Source: Sphingomonas mali NBRC 15500
GTDB taxonomy: Bacteria; Pseudomonadota; Alphaproteobacteria; Sphingomonadales; Sphingomonadaceae
Reading direction: 5' to 3'
Assembly (NCBI RefSeq): GCF_001598415.1
Contig: NZ_BCYX01000007.1
Coordinates: 101,617 to 165,616, forward strand
Length of the DNA stretch: 64,000 bases
Positions 25,599-34,095 of this stretch are shown piece after piece (the stretch's first letter is position 1; each line of letters opens with the position of its first letter). A model generated the notes under the pieces. It had not been told where the DNA came from, searched no databases, and saw only the letters and a program-made list of their open reading frames with translations. A program made the position numbers and the translations under genes.

Positions 25599-26592
25599 CC
25601 AGACCCCCCTCGAGAAACGCGTCGATATCGGCCTGGCGGAACAGGCTGGCGTCGCCGGGCAGCGAATGTTTGAGCGCGGTGAGCGCCAGGCCGGTGCGCG
25701 CGGCATCGTCGATGGTCCCGCCACCGCGCAACGCATGGAGAACACCCGCCGCGAACGCATCGCCCCCGCCGATCCGGTCGACGATTCCCGCCAGCGTGAT
25801 CTCGGCCGATTGCGCATGCGCATCGCGCGTGTCGATCCGCGCCGACAACAAGTGGCGATCGACATCCTCAGTGTGCCGCGCGGTCGAGGCGATCGTCTGG
25901 AGCTTGGGGAAAGCGGCGAAGGCGGCGTCGGCGGCTTCGCGCCGGCGGTCCTCGCCATCGCCCGAAAAGGGCTTGTCGAGCAGCAGGGCGATATCGCGAT
26001 GATTGCCGAACATCAGATCGGCCTGCGCCACCAGCCGCGACAGGATCTCGCGCGGCTTGCCGTCCCAGCGCTCCCAGAGCTTGCCGCGCCAATTGCCGTC
26101 GAACGATACCGGGATGTCGCGTGCGGCGGCGGCGTCGGCAGCGGCGATCGCGGCCTGGGCCGGCACGGGACCGAGCGCGGGGGTGATGCCCGACAGATGC
26201 AGGCGGTCGACGCCGTTCAGCAGCGTGTCCCAATCCCAGGCATCGGCCGGCGCCTCGGCGAAGCTCGAATGGGCACGGTCGTAGATCACTTCGGTCGCGC
26301 GCATGCCGGCGCCCGAGGTGACGAAATAGAGGCCCATCCGGTCGCCGCGGCGTTGGATGGTGCTGGTGTCGATGCCGTGGCCGCGCAGCGTGGCGATGGC
26401 GGCATCGCCGAGGTCGTTGGCCGGAACGGCGCTGACGAAGCCGACATCGTGGCCGAGCCGGGCAAGCGCGGTCGCGACATTCGCTTCGGCGCCGGCGACC
26501 CAAACGTCGAATTTGGGGGTCTGCAGGATAAGCTCTCGGCCTGGTGGCGAGAGCCGCAGCATGATTTCGCCGAAGGCGAGGAATTTGCCCAT
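25585..26592 (-). CDS. kdgK: 2-keto-3-deoxygluconate kinase
   Basis: A 335-residue PfkB-family sugar kinase phosphorylating KDG to KDPG in the cytoplasm. Family elements are FGEIMLRLSPPG at the N-terminus, GAEANVATALARLG, and the C-terminal signature DRIGGGDAFAAGVLHA with the catalytic aspartate in GGGDAF. It lies between kduD and two esterase genes on the minus strand, and its 3' end overlaps the carboxylesterase start. A KDPG aldolase (eda) is not in this window and must be elsewhere. Confidence 0.93.
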   Translation of the reverse strand: MGKFLAFGEIMLRLSPPGRELILQTPKFDVWVAGAEANVATALARLGHDVGFVSAVPANDLGDAAIATLRGHGIDTSTIQRRGDRMGLYFVTSGAGMRATEVIYDRAHSSFAEAPADAWDWDTLLNGVDRLHLSGITPALGPVPAQAAIAAADAAAARDIPVSFDGNWRGKLWERWDGKPREILSRLVAQADLMFGNHRDIALLLDKPFSGDGEDRRREAADAAFAAFPKLQTIASTARHTEDVDRHLLSARIDTRDAHAQSAEITLAGIVDRIGGGDAFAAGVLHALRGGGTIDDAARTGLALTALKHSLPGDASLFRQADIDAFLEGGLDVRR

Positions 26593-26603
26593 TACTTCCT
26601 TCC

Positions 26604-26672
26604 CCCGTTCGCCCTGAGCCTGTCGAAGGGCGTGGTCTGGACAAGTGCTTCGACAAGCTCAGCACGAACGGG
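26604..26672. repeat. REP-like inverted repeat between kdgK and kduD
   Basis: CCCGTTCG at the left and CGAACGGG at the right enclose imperfect arms, CCTGAGCCTGTCGAAGG and CTTCGACAAGCTCAG. This is the CTGAGC/TGTCGAAGG type of palindrome scattered through many high-GC genomes. It sits inside an operon and may affect mRNA stability. Confidence 0.8.
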
Positions 26673-26683
26673 TGAAATAGAAC

Positions 26684-27439
26684 TCACCGCGCCAGCCACC
26701 CGCCGTCGACCGCCAGGATATGACCCTGGACATAATTCGCCGCGCGGCTCGCCAGGAACACTGCCGCGCCGCCCAGGTCGCTCGCATCGCCCCAGCGTCC
26801 CGCCGGGATGCGGTCGAGGATCGACTTGTTGCGCACCTCGTCGGCCTGCAGCGCCGCGGTGTTGTTGGTCGCGATATAGCCGGGCGCGATCGCGTTGACG
26901 TTGACGCCTTTCGACGCCCATTCGTTGGCCAGCAATTTGGTCAGCCCGCCGATGCCGCTCTTCGACGCGGTATAGCTCGGCACGCGGATGCCGCCCTGAA
27001 AGGTCAGCATCGACGCGATGTTGATGATCTTGCCGCCGCCATTGCCAATCATGTGCCGCCCTGCCGCCTGGCACAGGAAGAACACCGATTTGAGGTTGGT
27101 GTCGACCACCGCATCCCAATCCTCCTCGGTGAAGTCGACCGCGTCGGCTCGGCGAATGATCCCGGCATTGTTGACCAGGATGTCCAGCCCGCCGAGCTTG
27201 TCCACCGTTTCGTCCACAATCCTTTGCACAGGCTCGATGGTCGACAGATCGGCCGAGACGATCTCGGCGCGGCGGCCGAGCGCGCGGGCTTTCTCGACCG
27301 TTTCCTGAGCAGGAGTACGGCCGACCGCGGCGATGTCGGCACCGGCTTCGGCCAGCGCCAGCGCGATCGCCTGGCCGATGCCGGTATTGGCGCCGGTGAC
27401 GACGGCGACTTTGCCGGAAAGATCGAAGGGGTTGGTCAT
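26684..27439 (-). CDS. kduD: 2-dehydro-3-deoxy-D-gluconate 5-dehydrogenase (KduD)
   Basis: A 251-residue classical SDR that reduces 2,5-diketo-3-deoxygluconate to KDG. It has the cofactor loop TGANTGIGQAIA, NNAG, and the catalytic Ser and Tyr-x3-Lys in IASMLTFQGG and YTASKSG. FFLCQAAGRHM and the GYIATNNT segment match KduD. ATG 27439 (GGAAG five bases upstream) is preferred over ATG 27451, which lies at the edge of the upstream repeat. It is flanked by palindromic repeats on both sides and follows kduI in the same direction. Confidence 0.92.
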   Translation of the reverse strand: MTNPFDLSGKVAVVTGANTGIGQAIALALAEAGADIAAVGRTPAQETVEKARALGRRAEIVSADLSTIEPVQRIVDETVDKLGGLDILVNNAGIIRRADAVDFTEEDWDAVVDTNLKSVFFLCQAAGRHMIGNGGGKIINIASMLTFQGGIRVPSYTASKSGIGGLTKLLANEWASKGVNVNAIAPGYIATNNTAALQADEVRNKSILDRIPAGRWGDASDLGGAAVFLASRAANYVQGHILAVDGGWLAR

Positions 27440-27452
27440 TGCTACTTCCATT

Positions 27453-27576
27453 CCCCTCCCTGCAAGGGAGGGGTTAGGGGTGGGTGCGCGGCGCGAAGCG
27501 TCGCGCGGTTCGCTGGCGATGACGCCGAGCCTTGCGGCTCGGCACCCACCCCCAGCCCCTCCCTTGCAGGGAGGGG
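27453..27576. repeat. MITE-like 124-base element with 35-base inverted arms
   Basis: Arms 27453-27487 and 27542-27576 are inverted copies matching at 33 of 35 positions. Each arm holds its own palindrome (CCCCTCCCT-GCA-AGGGAGGGG in the left arm). The interior is GC-rich and non-coding. It fills the kduI-kduD gap and would fold strongly in mRNA. Confidence 0.85.
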
Positions 27577-27583
27577 AGCCAAG

Positions 27584-28426
27584 TCACGCCAGCTGGCAGA
27601 TATCCAGCACGTTCATGTCGGTATAATCCTGGTTCTCGCCGGCCATCGCCCAGATGAAGGCATAGGCTTTGGTGCCCGCGCCCATATGGATCGACCAGGG
27701 CGGGCTGATCACCGCTTCCTCGTTCTGCATCACGATGTGCCGCGTCGCCTCGCCTTCGCCCATGAAGTGCATCACGCGGTCGGTGTCGAGATTGTCGAGT
27801 TCGAAATAGAAATAAATCTCGCTGCGGCGCTCATGGATGTGCGGCGGCATCGTGTTCCACACGCTGCCCGGCTTGAGCACGGTCAGGCCCATCACCAGCT
27901 GCGCACTGTCGCACACGCCCGGGATGACGAGCTGAAAGATCGTCCGCTCGTTCGATTCCTGCAGGCTGCCGCGCTCGAGCGCATTGGCGTCGGCGATCCC
28001 GAGCTTGCGCGTCTGGAAGGCTTTATGCGCCGGGCACGAGGCGAGATAGAAACGCGCGCCCTGGCCGGAGAATTCGACATGCTTGGCGCCCATCGTGACG
28101 TACAGGCAATCCTTGTTGCCGAGCGTGAATTCCTCGCCGTCGACCATGACCTTGCCGTCGACCGTGCCGACATTGACGATCGCGAGCTCACGCCGCTCGA
28201 GGAACGGGTGACCGACGGCCGAGGGCGGCTCGGTCTGCGCGGGCAGCGTGACCGGCGCGCCGCCGACCGCGACCCCGCCGATCACGAAGCGGTCGGCATG
28301 GGTGTAGTTGAGCACGCACTCGCCCTCGCGGAACAGGCCCTGGATCAGATAGCGGTCGCGCAGTTCCTCATTGGAGACGCACTCCATCATGTCGGGATGG
28401 GTGGCGTAATAGGTACGGTCGAACAT
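27584..28426 (-). CDS. kduI: 5-keto-4-deoxyuronate isomerase
   Basis: A 280-residue cupin-type isomerase that converts 5-keto-4-deoxyuronate, derived from unsaturated galacturonate, to 2,5-diketo-3-deoxygluconate. The family is usually about 278 residues, so it is full length. The metal-site block [15 protein letters not shown] with its histidines and glutamate is clear, as is the N-terminal [18 protein letters not shown]. It lies 18 bases after uxaC on the minus strand and before kduD, the enzyme that uses its product. Confidence 0.96.
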   Translation of the reverse strand: MFDRTYYATHPDMMECVSNEELRDRYLIQGLFREGECVLNYTHADRFVIGGVAVGGAPVTLPAQTEPPSAVGHPFLERRELAIVNVGTVDGKVMVDGEEFTLGNKDCLYVTMGAKHVEFSGQGARFYLASCPAHKAFQTRKLGIADANALERGSLQESNERTIFQLVIPGVCDSAQLVMGLTVLKPGSVWNTMPPHIHERRSEIYFYFELDNLDTDRVMHFMGEGEATRHIVMQNEEAVISPPWSIHMGAGTKAYAFIWAMAGENQDYTDMNVLDICQLA

Positions 28427-28444
28427 CGGGGTCTCCGTCAGGGA

Positions 28445-29887
28445 TCAGGCCGCACGCGCGGCAAATTGGGGATCATCGATCTTGTAGGCGCGGCGCACCA
28501 GGCCGGTGGTCAGGTCCTGGATCAGCTCGGCCGCTTCCCAATCGTGGAGGCGATGCTCGGCGACCAGTCGCGCGAGGAAGGCGCAATCGACGCGGCGCGC
28601 GACATCGTGGCGCGCCGGGATCGACAGGAAAGCGCGGGTGTCGTCGTTGAATCCGACTGTATTGTAGAAACCGGCGGTCTCGGTGGTCATCTCGCGGAAC
28701 CGGCGCATCCCTTCGGGACTGTCGTGGAACCACCAGCTGGGGCCGAGCTTGAGGCACGGATAATGGCCGGCCAGCGGCGCCAGTTCGCGGGCATAGGTCG
28801 ATTCGTCGAGCGTGAAGAGGATGATCGACAGGTCGCGCTCATTGCCGAAGCGATCGAGCAACGGTTTCAGCGCATGGACGTAATCGGTCCGCGTCGGGAT
28901 GTCGGCACCCTTGTCGCGCCCATGGCTGGCGAACAGCCCGGCATTGTGATTGCGGCACGAGCCGGGGTGGATCTGCATCACCATCCCGTCCTCGACCGAC
29001 ATCGCCGCCATCTCGGTCAGCATCTGCGCGCGGAACAGCTCGGCATCGGCCGGGGTCCAGGTGCCGGTGACGATGGTGCGGAACAGGCGTTCGGCGTCGC
29101 TCGCCGACAAATTGGCCGTCGCCGCGGTGGGGTGGCCATGGTCGGTCGCGGTGGCCCCCGCCGCGCGGAAATCGGCGCGGCGCTTGCGATGCGCGGCGAG
29201 ATAGCCTTGCCAGTCATAGACATCTTCGCCGGTCAGCTCGGCGAAGCGCGCCATTGCCGGCTTGAAGGCCTCATGCTCGACGTCGATCACGCCGTCGGGG
29301 CGATACGTCGTGACGACGCGCCCGCCCCAGCCCGAGCGGCGGATGGCGTGATGGTGCGACAGATCGTCCTGCGCACCCTCGGTCGTCGCCAGGAAGTCGA
29401 TCCGGAAGCGGTCGAACAGTGCGCGGGGCCGGAAGGCGTCGCTCGCGAGCCTCTCGCCGATCGCGTCGAAATAAGTGTCGGCGGTCGCGGCGTCGAGTTC
29501 CCGCTCGATCCCGAACACTACCGAAAAGACATGGTCGAGCCACAGCCGCGACGGCGTGCCGCGGAACAGATGGTAATGCGATGCGAACAGGCGCCAGGCC
29601 GCGCGCGGATCGGTCGCGGGAACGCCGGCGCGCGACGGGATCGCCAGCGCGTCGAGGTCGACGCCCTGGCTGTAGAGCATGCGGTAGAGATAATGATCGG
29701 GGGACAGCAACAGGCTGGTCGCGTCGCTCCACTTGTCGTTATTCGCGAACCAGGCCGGGTCGGTATGGCCGTGCGGGCTGACGATCGGCGACTCGGCGAT
29801 GGCGGCATATAGGTCACGGGCGATCGACCGCGTCCCCGGGTCGGCGGGAAACAGACGATCGGGGTGCAATTCCAGCGTGCCAGCCAT
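28445..29887 (-). CDS. uxaC: Uronate isomerase
   Basis: A 480-residue amidohydrolase-superfamily isomerase that converts galacturonate to tagaturonate and glucuronate to fructuronate. The N-terminal metal motif SPHGHTDPAWF, the YLYRMLYSQG block and the MQIHPGSCRNHN region match UxaC, and the length is normal. It is the first gene of the uxaC-kduI-kduD-kdgK-esterase-esterase series, with a LacI-type operator 42-55 bases upstream of its start. Confidence 0.97.
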   Translation of the reverse strand: MAGTLELHPDRLFPADPGTRSIARDLYAAIAESPIVSPHGHTDPAWFANNDKWSDATSLLLSPDHYLYRMLYSQGVDLDALAIPSRAGVPATDPRAAWRLFASHYHLFRGTPSRLWLDHVFSVVFGIERELDAATADTYFDAIGERLASDAFRPRALFDRFRIDFLATTEGAQDDLSHHHAIRRSGWGGRVVTTYRPDGVIDVEHEAFKPAMARFAELTGEDVYDWQGYLAAHRKRRADFRAAGATATDHGHPTAATANLSASDAERLFRTIVTGTWTPADAELFRAQMLTEMAAMSVEDGMVMQIHPGSCRNHNAGLFASHGRDKGADIPTRTDYVHALKPLLDRFGNERDLSIILFTLDESTYARELAPLAGHYPCLKLGPSWWFHDSPEGMRRFREMTTETAGFYNTVGFNDDTRAFLSIPARHDVARRVDCAFLARLVAEHRLHDWEAAELIQDLTTGLVRRAYKIDDPQFAARAA

Positions 29888-29928
29888 CAGCCTTCTCCAT
29901 CCTCCCCGCTTCTCTCGAGCGCGGCTCT

Positions 29929-29942
29929 GGTAACCGGTGTCA
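29929..29942 (-). promoter_or_regulatory. LacI-type operator before uxaC (GGTAACCGGTGTCA)
   Basis: On the minus strand it reads TGACACCGGTTACC, pointing to uxaC. It lies between uxaC and the repressor gene and is identical to the 617-630 site. It probably controls the whole minus-strand uxaC operon. Confidence 0.75.
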
Positions 29943-29971
29943 GCAAATAGTACAACCGGCTGCGAACGAGT

Positions 29972-31018
29972 TCAATCGACCGGAGTCGAAACCGATCCGC
30001 GGCGGATCAGGGTCGACAGGAACATCGATGGTTCCGGGACAGCCGATTCATCATCATTGTCGGCAATTCCGGTGATCAGCTTGAGCGCGGCGGAGCGCGC
30101 CATCGAGGCGATCGGCCAGCGCACGGTGGTCAGGGGCGGCCACATATGCGCGGCGATCGGCGTGTCGTCGAACCCGATCACCGACAAATCGCGCGGCACG
30201 ACCAACCCGCGCTGGCACGCCGCGTGGATCACGCCCGCCGCCATTTCGTCGTTGCTCGAGAAGATCGCGGTCGGGCGCGGCACCACGTCGAGCAGCCGCT
30301 CGGCCGCGATCAGCCCCGATTCGAAGGTATAATTGCCCTCGGCGATCATGCTGCGCGGGAGCGAGATGCCGGCGTCGCGCATCGCTTCCTCGAATCCCAG
30401 CCGGCGTTCGTGCGCCGAGCGGAAGCCATGCGGGCCGGCGATCAGCCCGATGCGGCGATGCCCCTGCGCGATCAGATATTGGGTCGCCTCGCGCACCGCC
30501 TCGCGATCGTTGGAGGCGACCATATGTTCGGGCGTGTCGAGTTCGGCCGAGCCCATTCGGACGTAGCGGCAGCCGAGATTGCTGCACAATTTGGCGACCG
30601 CGTCATTCTCGCTGATCGGCGGCATCAGCAGCACGCCGAACAACCTCTGGCGCTCGAGAAAGAGGCGCAGATCCTCGAGCATCGTCGGTGACCCGCGATC
30701 GACCGGGCGCACGACCATCTCGAATTCGCTGTCGTGGATCGCTTCCAGCATGCCCTGCTGGACGTTCATCACCGTCTGCGCATTGGGATTGTCGTGGACC
30801 AGCCCGACCAGGAAATTGCGCCGCAGCGCCAGCGCGCGCGCCTGCGGGTTGGGGACGTAGCCAAGCTGGCCGATGACGTCCTCGACCTTCTTGCGCGTAT
30901 CGTCGTTGAGCAGCGGGGATCGGTTGATGACGCGGCTGACGGTCTTCTTCGACACGCCCGCGATACGGGCGACATCGTTGATCGTCGGCTGACCGGTCTT
31001 TTCCATCGTCACAGGCAT
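29972..31018 (-). CDS. LacI-family regulator of pectin/hexuronate genes (KdgR-like)
   Basis: A 348-residue LacI-family repressor. The N-terminal HTH (about residues 12-32, TINDVARIAGVSKKTVSRVI) and hinge helix (NPQARALAL) are intact, followed by a full periplasmic-binding-like domain. It is divergent from uxaA, and a palindrome at 31075-31088 separates the two starts. Sites of the same sequence precede GH28, the LamG gene, uxaC and the FAH gene, which makes it the probable repressor of all of them. KDG or a uronate as inducer is inference. The start is ATG 31018 or 31006; neither has a clear SD. Confidence 0.88.
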   Translation of the reverse strand: MPVTMEKTGQPTINDVARIAGVSKKTVSRVINRSPLLNDDTRKKVEDVIGQLGYVPNPQARALALRRNFLVGLVHDNPNAQTVMNVQQGMLEAIHDSEFEMVVRPVDRGSPTMLEDLRLFLERQRLFGVLLMPPISENDAVAKLCSNLGCRYVRMGSAELDTPEHMVASNDREAVREATQYLIAQGHRRIGLIAGPHGFRSAHERRLGFEEAMRDAGISLPRSMIAEGNYTFESGLIAAERLLDVVPRPTAIFSSNDEMAAGVIHAACQRGLVVPRDLSVIGFDDTPIAAHMWPPLTTVRWPIASMARSAALKLITGIADNDDESAVPEPSMFLSTLIRRGSVSTPVD

Positions 31019-31074
31019 AGCGAGCGGCGCGCTACTGGGCTAGCCTTGCTTCCTGACCGCCTGGCGGGCAAAGC

Positions 31075-31088
31075 TGACACCGGTTACT
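31075..31088 (+). promoter_or_regulatory. LacI-type operator between repressor gene and uxaA (TGACACCGGTTACT)
   Basis: It ends 15 bases before the uxaA start and lies 57 bases upstream of the repressor start, so it can serve both. Its closeness to uxaA suggests it overlaps the transcription start, as expected for a repressor site. Confidence 0.7.
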
Positions 31089-31102
31089 CAAGAAAGCGAA
31101 AA

Positions 31103-32581
31103 ATGACGGCGAACGCGGTTCGGATCGATCCGAGCGACAATGTGGCGACCTTGCTGGCCGATGCGGCAGCGGGTGACGTGGTGGTCGCCGACGGCGCGCC
31201 GGTAACCGCCGCGATGGCGATCCCGCGCGGGCACAAGATCGCGCTGGCGCCGATCGCGCCGGGCGAGGCGGTGGTCAAATATGGCTTCCCGATCGGCCGC
31301 GCGACGGCGTCGATCGCGGCGGGCGAACATGTCCATTCGGACAATGTCGCGACGGCATTGGCCGGACAACAAGCCTATGCCTATGCGCCGGCGCCGCGCG
31401 CCAATCTCGCACCGGGCGACGCCACGTTCCAGGGCTATCGCCGCGGCGACGGACGGGTCGGCACACGCAACGAGATCTGGGTGCTGCCGACGGTCGGCTG
31501 CGTCGCGCGGACTGCCGAGCGGATCGCCGCGCAGGCGGGGGTGGCGCTGGCCGGAACAGTCGATGGCGTCCACGCCTTCATGCACCCGTTCGGCTGTTCG
31601 CAGCTCGGCGAGGATCTCGACGGGACGCGGGCGATCCTGGCGTCGCTCGCCTGCCATCCCAATGCCGGCGGCGTGCTGATCCTCGGCCTGGGCTGCGAGA
31701 ACAACCAGATCGCCAGGCTGGTCGAAACCATCCCCGAATGGCGCCGTCCCGCGATCCGCACCCTGGCGACGCAACTGGCCGGCGACGAAGTCGCGGAAGG
31801 CGTCGCGCTGGTTGAGGAACTCGCCACGCAAGCGCGATGCGAACGGTCGGAAGCGACGCTCGCCGACCTCGTGCTCGGGGTCAAATGCGGCGGGTCGGAC
31901 GGCTTGTCGGGGCTCACCGCGAACCCGCTGGTCGGCAGGATGAGCGACCGCGTCACGGCATCCGGCGGGCGCGTCGTGCTGACCGAAATCCCCGAGATAT
32001 TCGGTGCCGAGCAGATGCTGATGAACCGCGCCGCCGATGAAGGCGTGTTCGGCCAGGTCGTCGGCGTGGTGAACGACTTCAAGCAATATTTCATCGATCA
32101 CGGCGAGCCGGTGTCGGAAAATCCCTCGCCCGGAAACATCGCCGGCGGCATCACCACGCTGGAGGAGAAATCGCTCGGCGCGGTGCAGAAAGCGGGCCGC
32201 GCGCCGATCGCCGACGTCATTCATTATGGCGAGCGCGTCGCCAAGGATGGCCTCACCTTGCTTGAAGCGCCGGGCAATGACGCGGTGTCGTCGACGGCAC
32301 TGGCCGCGGCGGGCGCGACCGCGATCCTGTTCACCACCGGGCGCGGCACGCCGCTCGGCTTCCCGGTGCCGACAATCAAGATATCGTCGAACAGCGATCT
32401 CGCCGCGCGCAAGCCGGGCTGGATCGACTTCGACGCGGGAATGGTGCTCGATCAGGGGTTCGAGACGATGGAGGCGGCGCTGACCGAACGACTGTGCGCG
32501 ATCGCCTCGGGCGAACCGACCGCGGCCGAACGCAATGGCGAGCGCGAAATCGCGATCTGGAAGCGTGGGGTGACCCTGTGA
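31103..32581 (+). CDS. uxaA: Altronate dehydratase (UxaA)
   Basis: A 492-residue enzyme that dehydrates altronate to KDG. The N-terminal SAF domain (about 10-90, GHKIALAPIAPGEAVVKYG) and the large UxaA domain (GYRRGDGRVGTRNEIWVLP, HPFGCSQLG, GLGCENNQI, GVKCGGSDGLSG with conserved cysteines) are both present, as in full-length UxaA. ATG 31103 immediately follows the operator; the frame runs open much further upstream, over the repressor gene. Its stop overlaps the GTG start of the reductase. Confidence 0.95.
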   Translation: MTANAVRIDPSDNVATLLADAAAGDVVVADGAPVTAAMAIPRGHKIALAPIAPGEAVVKYGFPIGRATASIAAGEHVHSDNVATALAGQQAYAYAPAPRANLAPGDATFQGYRRGDGRVGTRNEIWVLPTVGCVARTAERIAAQAGVALAGTVDGVHAFMHPFGCSQLGEDLDGTRAILASLACHPNAGGVLILGLGCENNQIARLVETIPEWRRPAIRTLATQLAGDEVAEGVALVEELATQARCERSEATLADLVLGVKCGGSDGLSGLTANPLVGRMSDRVTASGGRVVLTEIPEIFGAEQMLMNRAADEGVFGQVVGVVNDFKQYFIDHGEPVSENPSPGNIAGGITTLEEKSLGAVQKAGRAPIADVIHYGERVAKDGLTLLEAPGNDAVSSTALAAAGATAILFTTGRGTPLGFPVPTIKISSNSDLAARKPGWIDFDAGMVLDQGFETMEAALTERLCAIASGEPTAAERNGEREIAIWKRGVTL

Positions 32582-34011
32582 CCCGGCTGTCGCGCGCGGC
32601 CTTGGCCGGACTGCCGATGGGGATATCCGCGCCGCGCACGCGTGGTCCGGTCGCGACGGGAATCGTCCATTTCGGTCCCGGTGCTTTTCATCGCGCGCAC
32701 CAGGCCGCTTATGTCGACCGGTTGCTCGACCAGGATCCGCGCTGGGGAATCGCCGCGGTGTCGTTGCGCAGCCGCGGCACGATCGAAGCGCTGGCGGAAC
32801 AGGACGGATTTTATACGCTCGCCATTCGCGACCTCGAGTCGAGCATGCGCGTGATCGGCGCGCATACCGAATTCCTGGGGCCGGAGGATGCGGCGCGGAC
32901 GCTGGCATTGCTCGCCGCGCCCCATACCCAGCTGGTCACCACCACGGTGACCGAAAAGGGCTATTGCCTGGGAGCGGATGGAACGCTCGATTTCGCCCAT
33001 CCCGACATCGTCCACGATCTGGCGCGGCCGGCCGTCCCGACCAGCGTGATCGGCTGGATCGTCGCCGGGCTGGCGGCGCGGCATGCCAGCGGCATCGCTC
33101 CCTTCGTGCCGATGCCGTGCGACAATCTCGCCTCGAACGGTGCCAAGCTCCATGCCGCATTGGTGGCGTTTGCCGGTCGGCTCGACCCGGCGCTGGGCGA
33201 TTGGGTGGCGGGCGAAGTGTCCGTGCCGTCGACCATGGTCGATTCGATCACGCCGGCGTCCGACGACGCACTCTATGCCGATGTCGCGGCGGCGTTGGGC
33301 GTCGAGGACCGCGCCGCGGTGCAGCGTGAGGCGTTCGCACAATGGGTGATCGAGGATATCGGCGCGCTGCCCGATCTTGGCGCGGTCGGCGCGACCCTGA
33401 CCGCCGATGTCGGCGGCTATGAGCGCGCCAAGCTCAGAATCCTCAACGGCGCGCATTCGACGCTCGCTTATGCCGGGTTGCTGCGCGGACATATGAGCGT
33501 TGCCGAGGCGATCGGCGATCCTCTGTTGGCGACCTTCGTCGATGCGATGATCCGCGAGGATATCATTCCGATGCTGCCGCCGGTGCCGGGGCTGGATCTC
33601 CAGACCTATGCCCATGCGGTGCTGCGGCGCTTCGCCAACCCGGCGATCGTCCACCGGCTCGATCAGATCGCGCAGGACGGATCGCAGAAGCTCCCGTACC
33701 GGCTCGGCGATACCTTGCTCGCCAATCGCGCGGCCGGGCGGATGCCGGGCCACGTCATCGCGGCGTTGGGCGGCTGGGTCGCGTTCCTCATGCGGCGGGC
33801 GCGAGCGGGCACCCGTATCGTCGATCCGGCAGGCGACCGGCTGTCCGCTTTGGCCTTGGCCGACACGCCGGCAAATGTGGTCGATGGCCTGATCGCCGAG
33901 GGGCTGGGCTTTCCGCCGGCGATCGCAGGCGATGCAGAGCTTGTCGCGCGGCTGAAAACGGCCGCGGAAGCCGCTTTTCGGGGCGAAAACCCACGCGAGA
34001 TGCTCGCCTGA
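32578..34011 (+). CDS. Mannitol dehydrogenase-family oxidoreductase, UxuB-type
   Basis: A 477-residue long-chain polyol dehydrogenase. The N-terminal NAD-binding start IVHFGPGAFHRAHQAAY and the catalytic block KLRILNGAH (K285, N290, H293) are typical. The sequence type matches UxuB (fructuronate reductase) and mannitol dehydrogenases rather than the separate UxaB group. Coupling to uxaA by a GTGA overlap, with no uxuA in the window, suggests it supplies altronate from tagaturonate. The true substrate is uncertain; fructuronate reduction remains possible. Confidence 0.85.
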   Translation: MTRLSRAALAGLPMGISAPRTRGPVATGIVHFGPGAFHRAHQAAYVDRLLDQDPRWGIAAVSLRSRGTIEALAEQDGFYTLAIRDLESSMRVIGAHTEFLGPEDAARTLALLAAPHTQLVTTTVTEKGYCLGADGTLDFAHPDIVHDLARPAVPTSVIGWIVAGLAARHASGIAPFVPMPCDNLASNGAKLHAALVAFAGRLDPALGDWVAGEVSVPSTMVDSITPASDDALYADVAAALGVEDRAAVQREAFAQWVIEDIGALPDLGAVGATLTADVGGYERAKLRILNGAHSTLAYAGLLRGHMSVAEAIGDPLLATFVDAMIREDIIPMLPPVPGLDLQTYAHAVLRRFANPAIVHRLDQIAQDGSQKLPYRLGDTLLANRAAGRMPGHVIAALGGWVAFLMRRARAGTRIVDPAGDRLSALALADTPANVVDGLIAEGLGFPPAIAGDAELVARLKTAAEAAFRGENPREMLA

Positions 34012-34031
34012 TAGTTTGACGGGCTTGTCAT

Positions 34032-34045
34032 TGACACCGGTTTCC
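34032..34045 (+). promoter_or_regulatory. LacI-type operator before the FAH-family gene (TGACACCGGTTTCC)
   Basis: It sits 51 bases before the GTG start and shares an 18-base identical string with the site at 664. A CATACG box follows in the -10 position. It indicates a separate promoter for the FAH gene, and probably also for the transporter, under the same repressor. Confidence 0.75.
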
Positions 34046-34095
34046 CATACGCATCCGACAACGAAGATGCCATCAGGGCGAGGAGGGGTTCGGCG

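Noticed and set aside
26720..29812. Plus-strand frame of 1030 codons over kduD, kduI and uxaC
   Set aside because: It runs across three well-supported minus-strand genes and two repeats, and its composition is that of an antisense frame.
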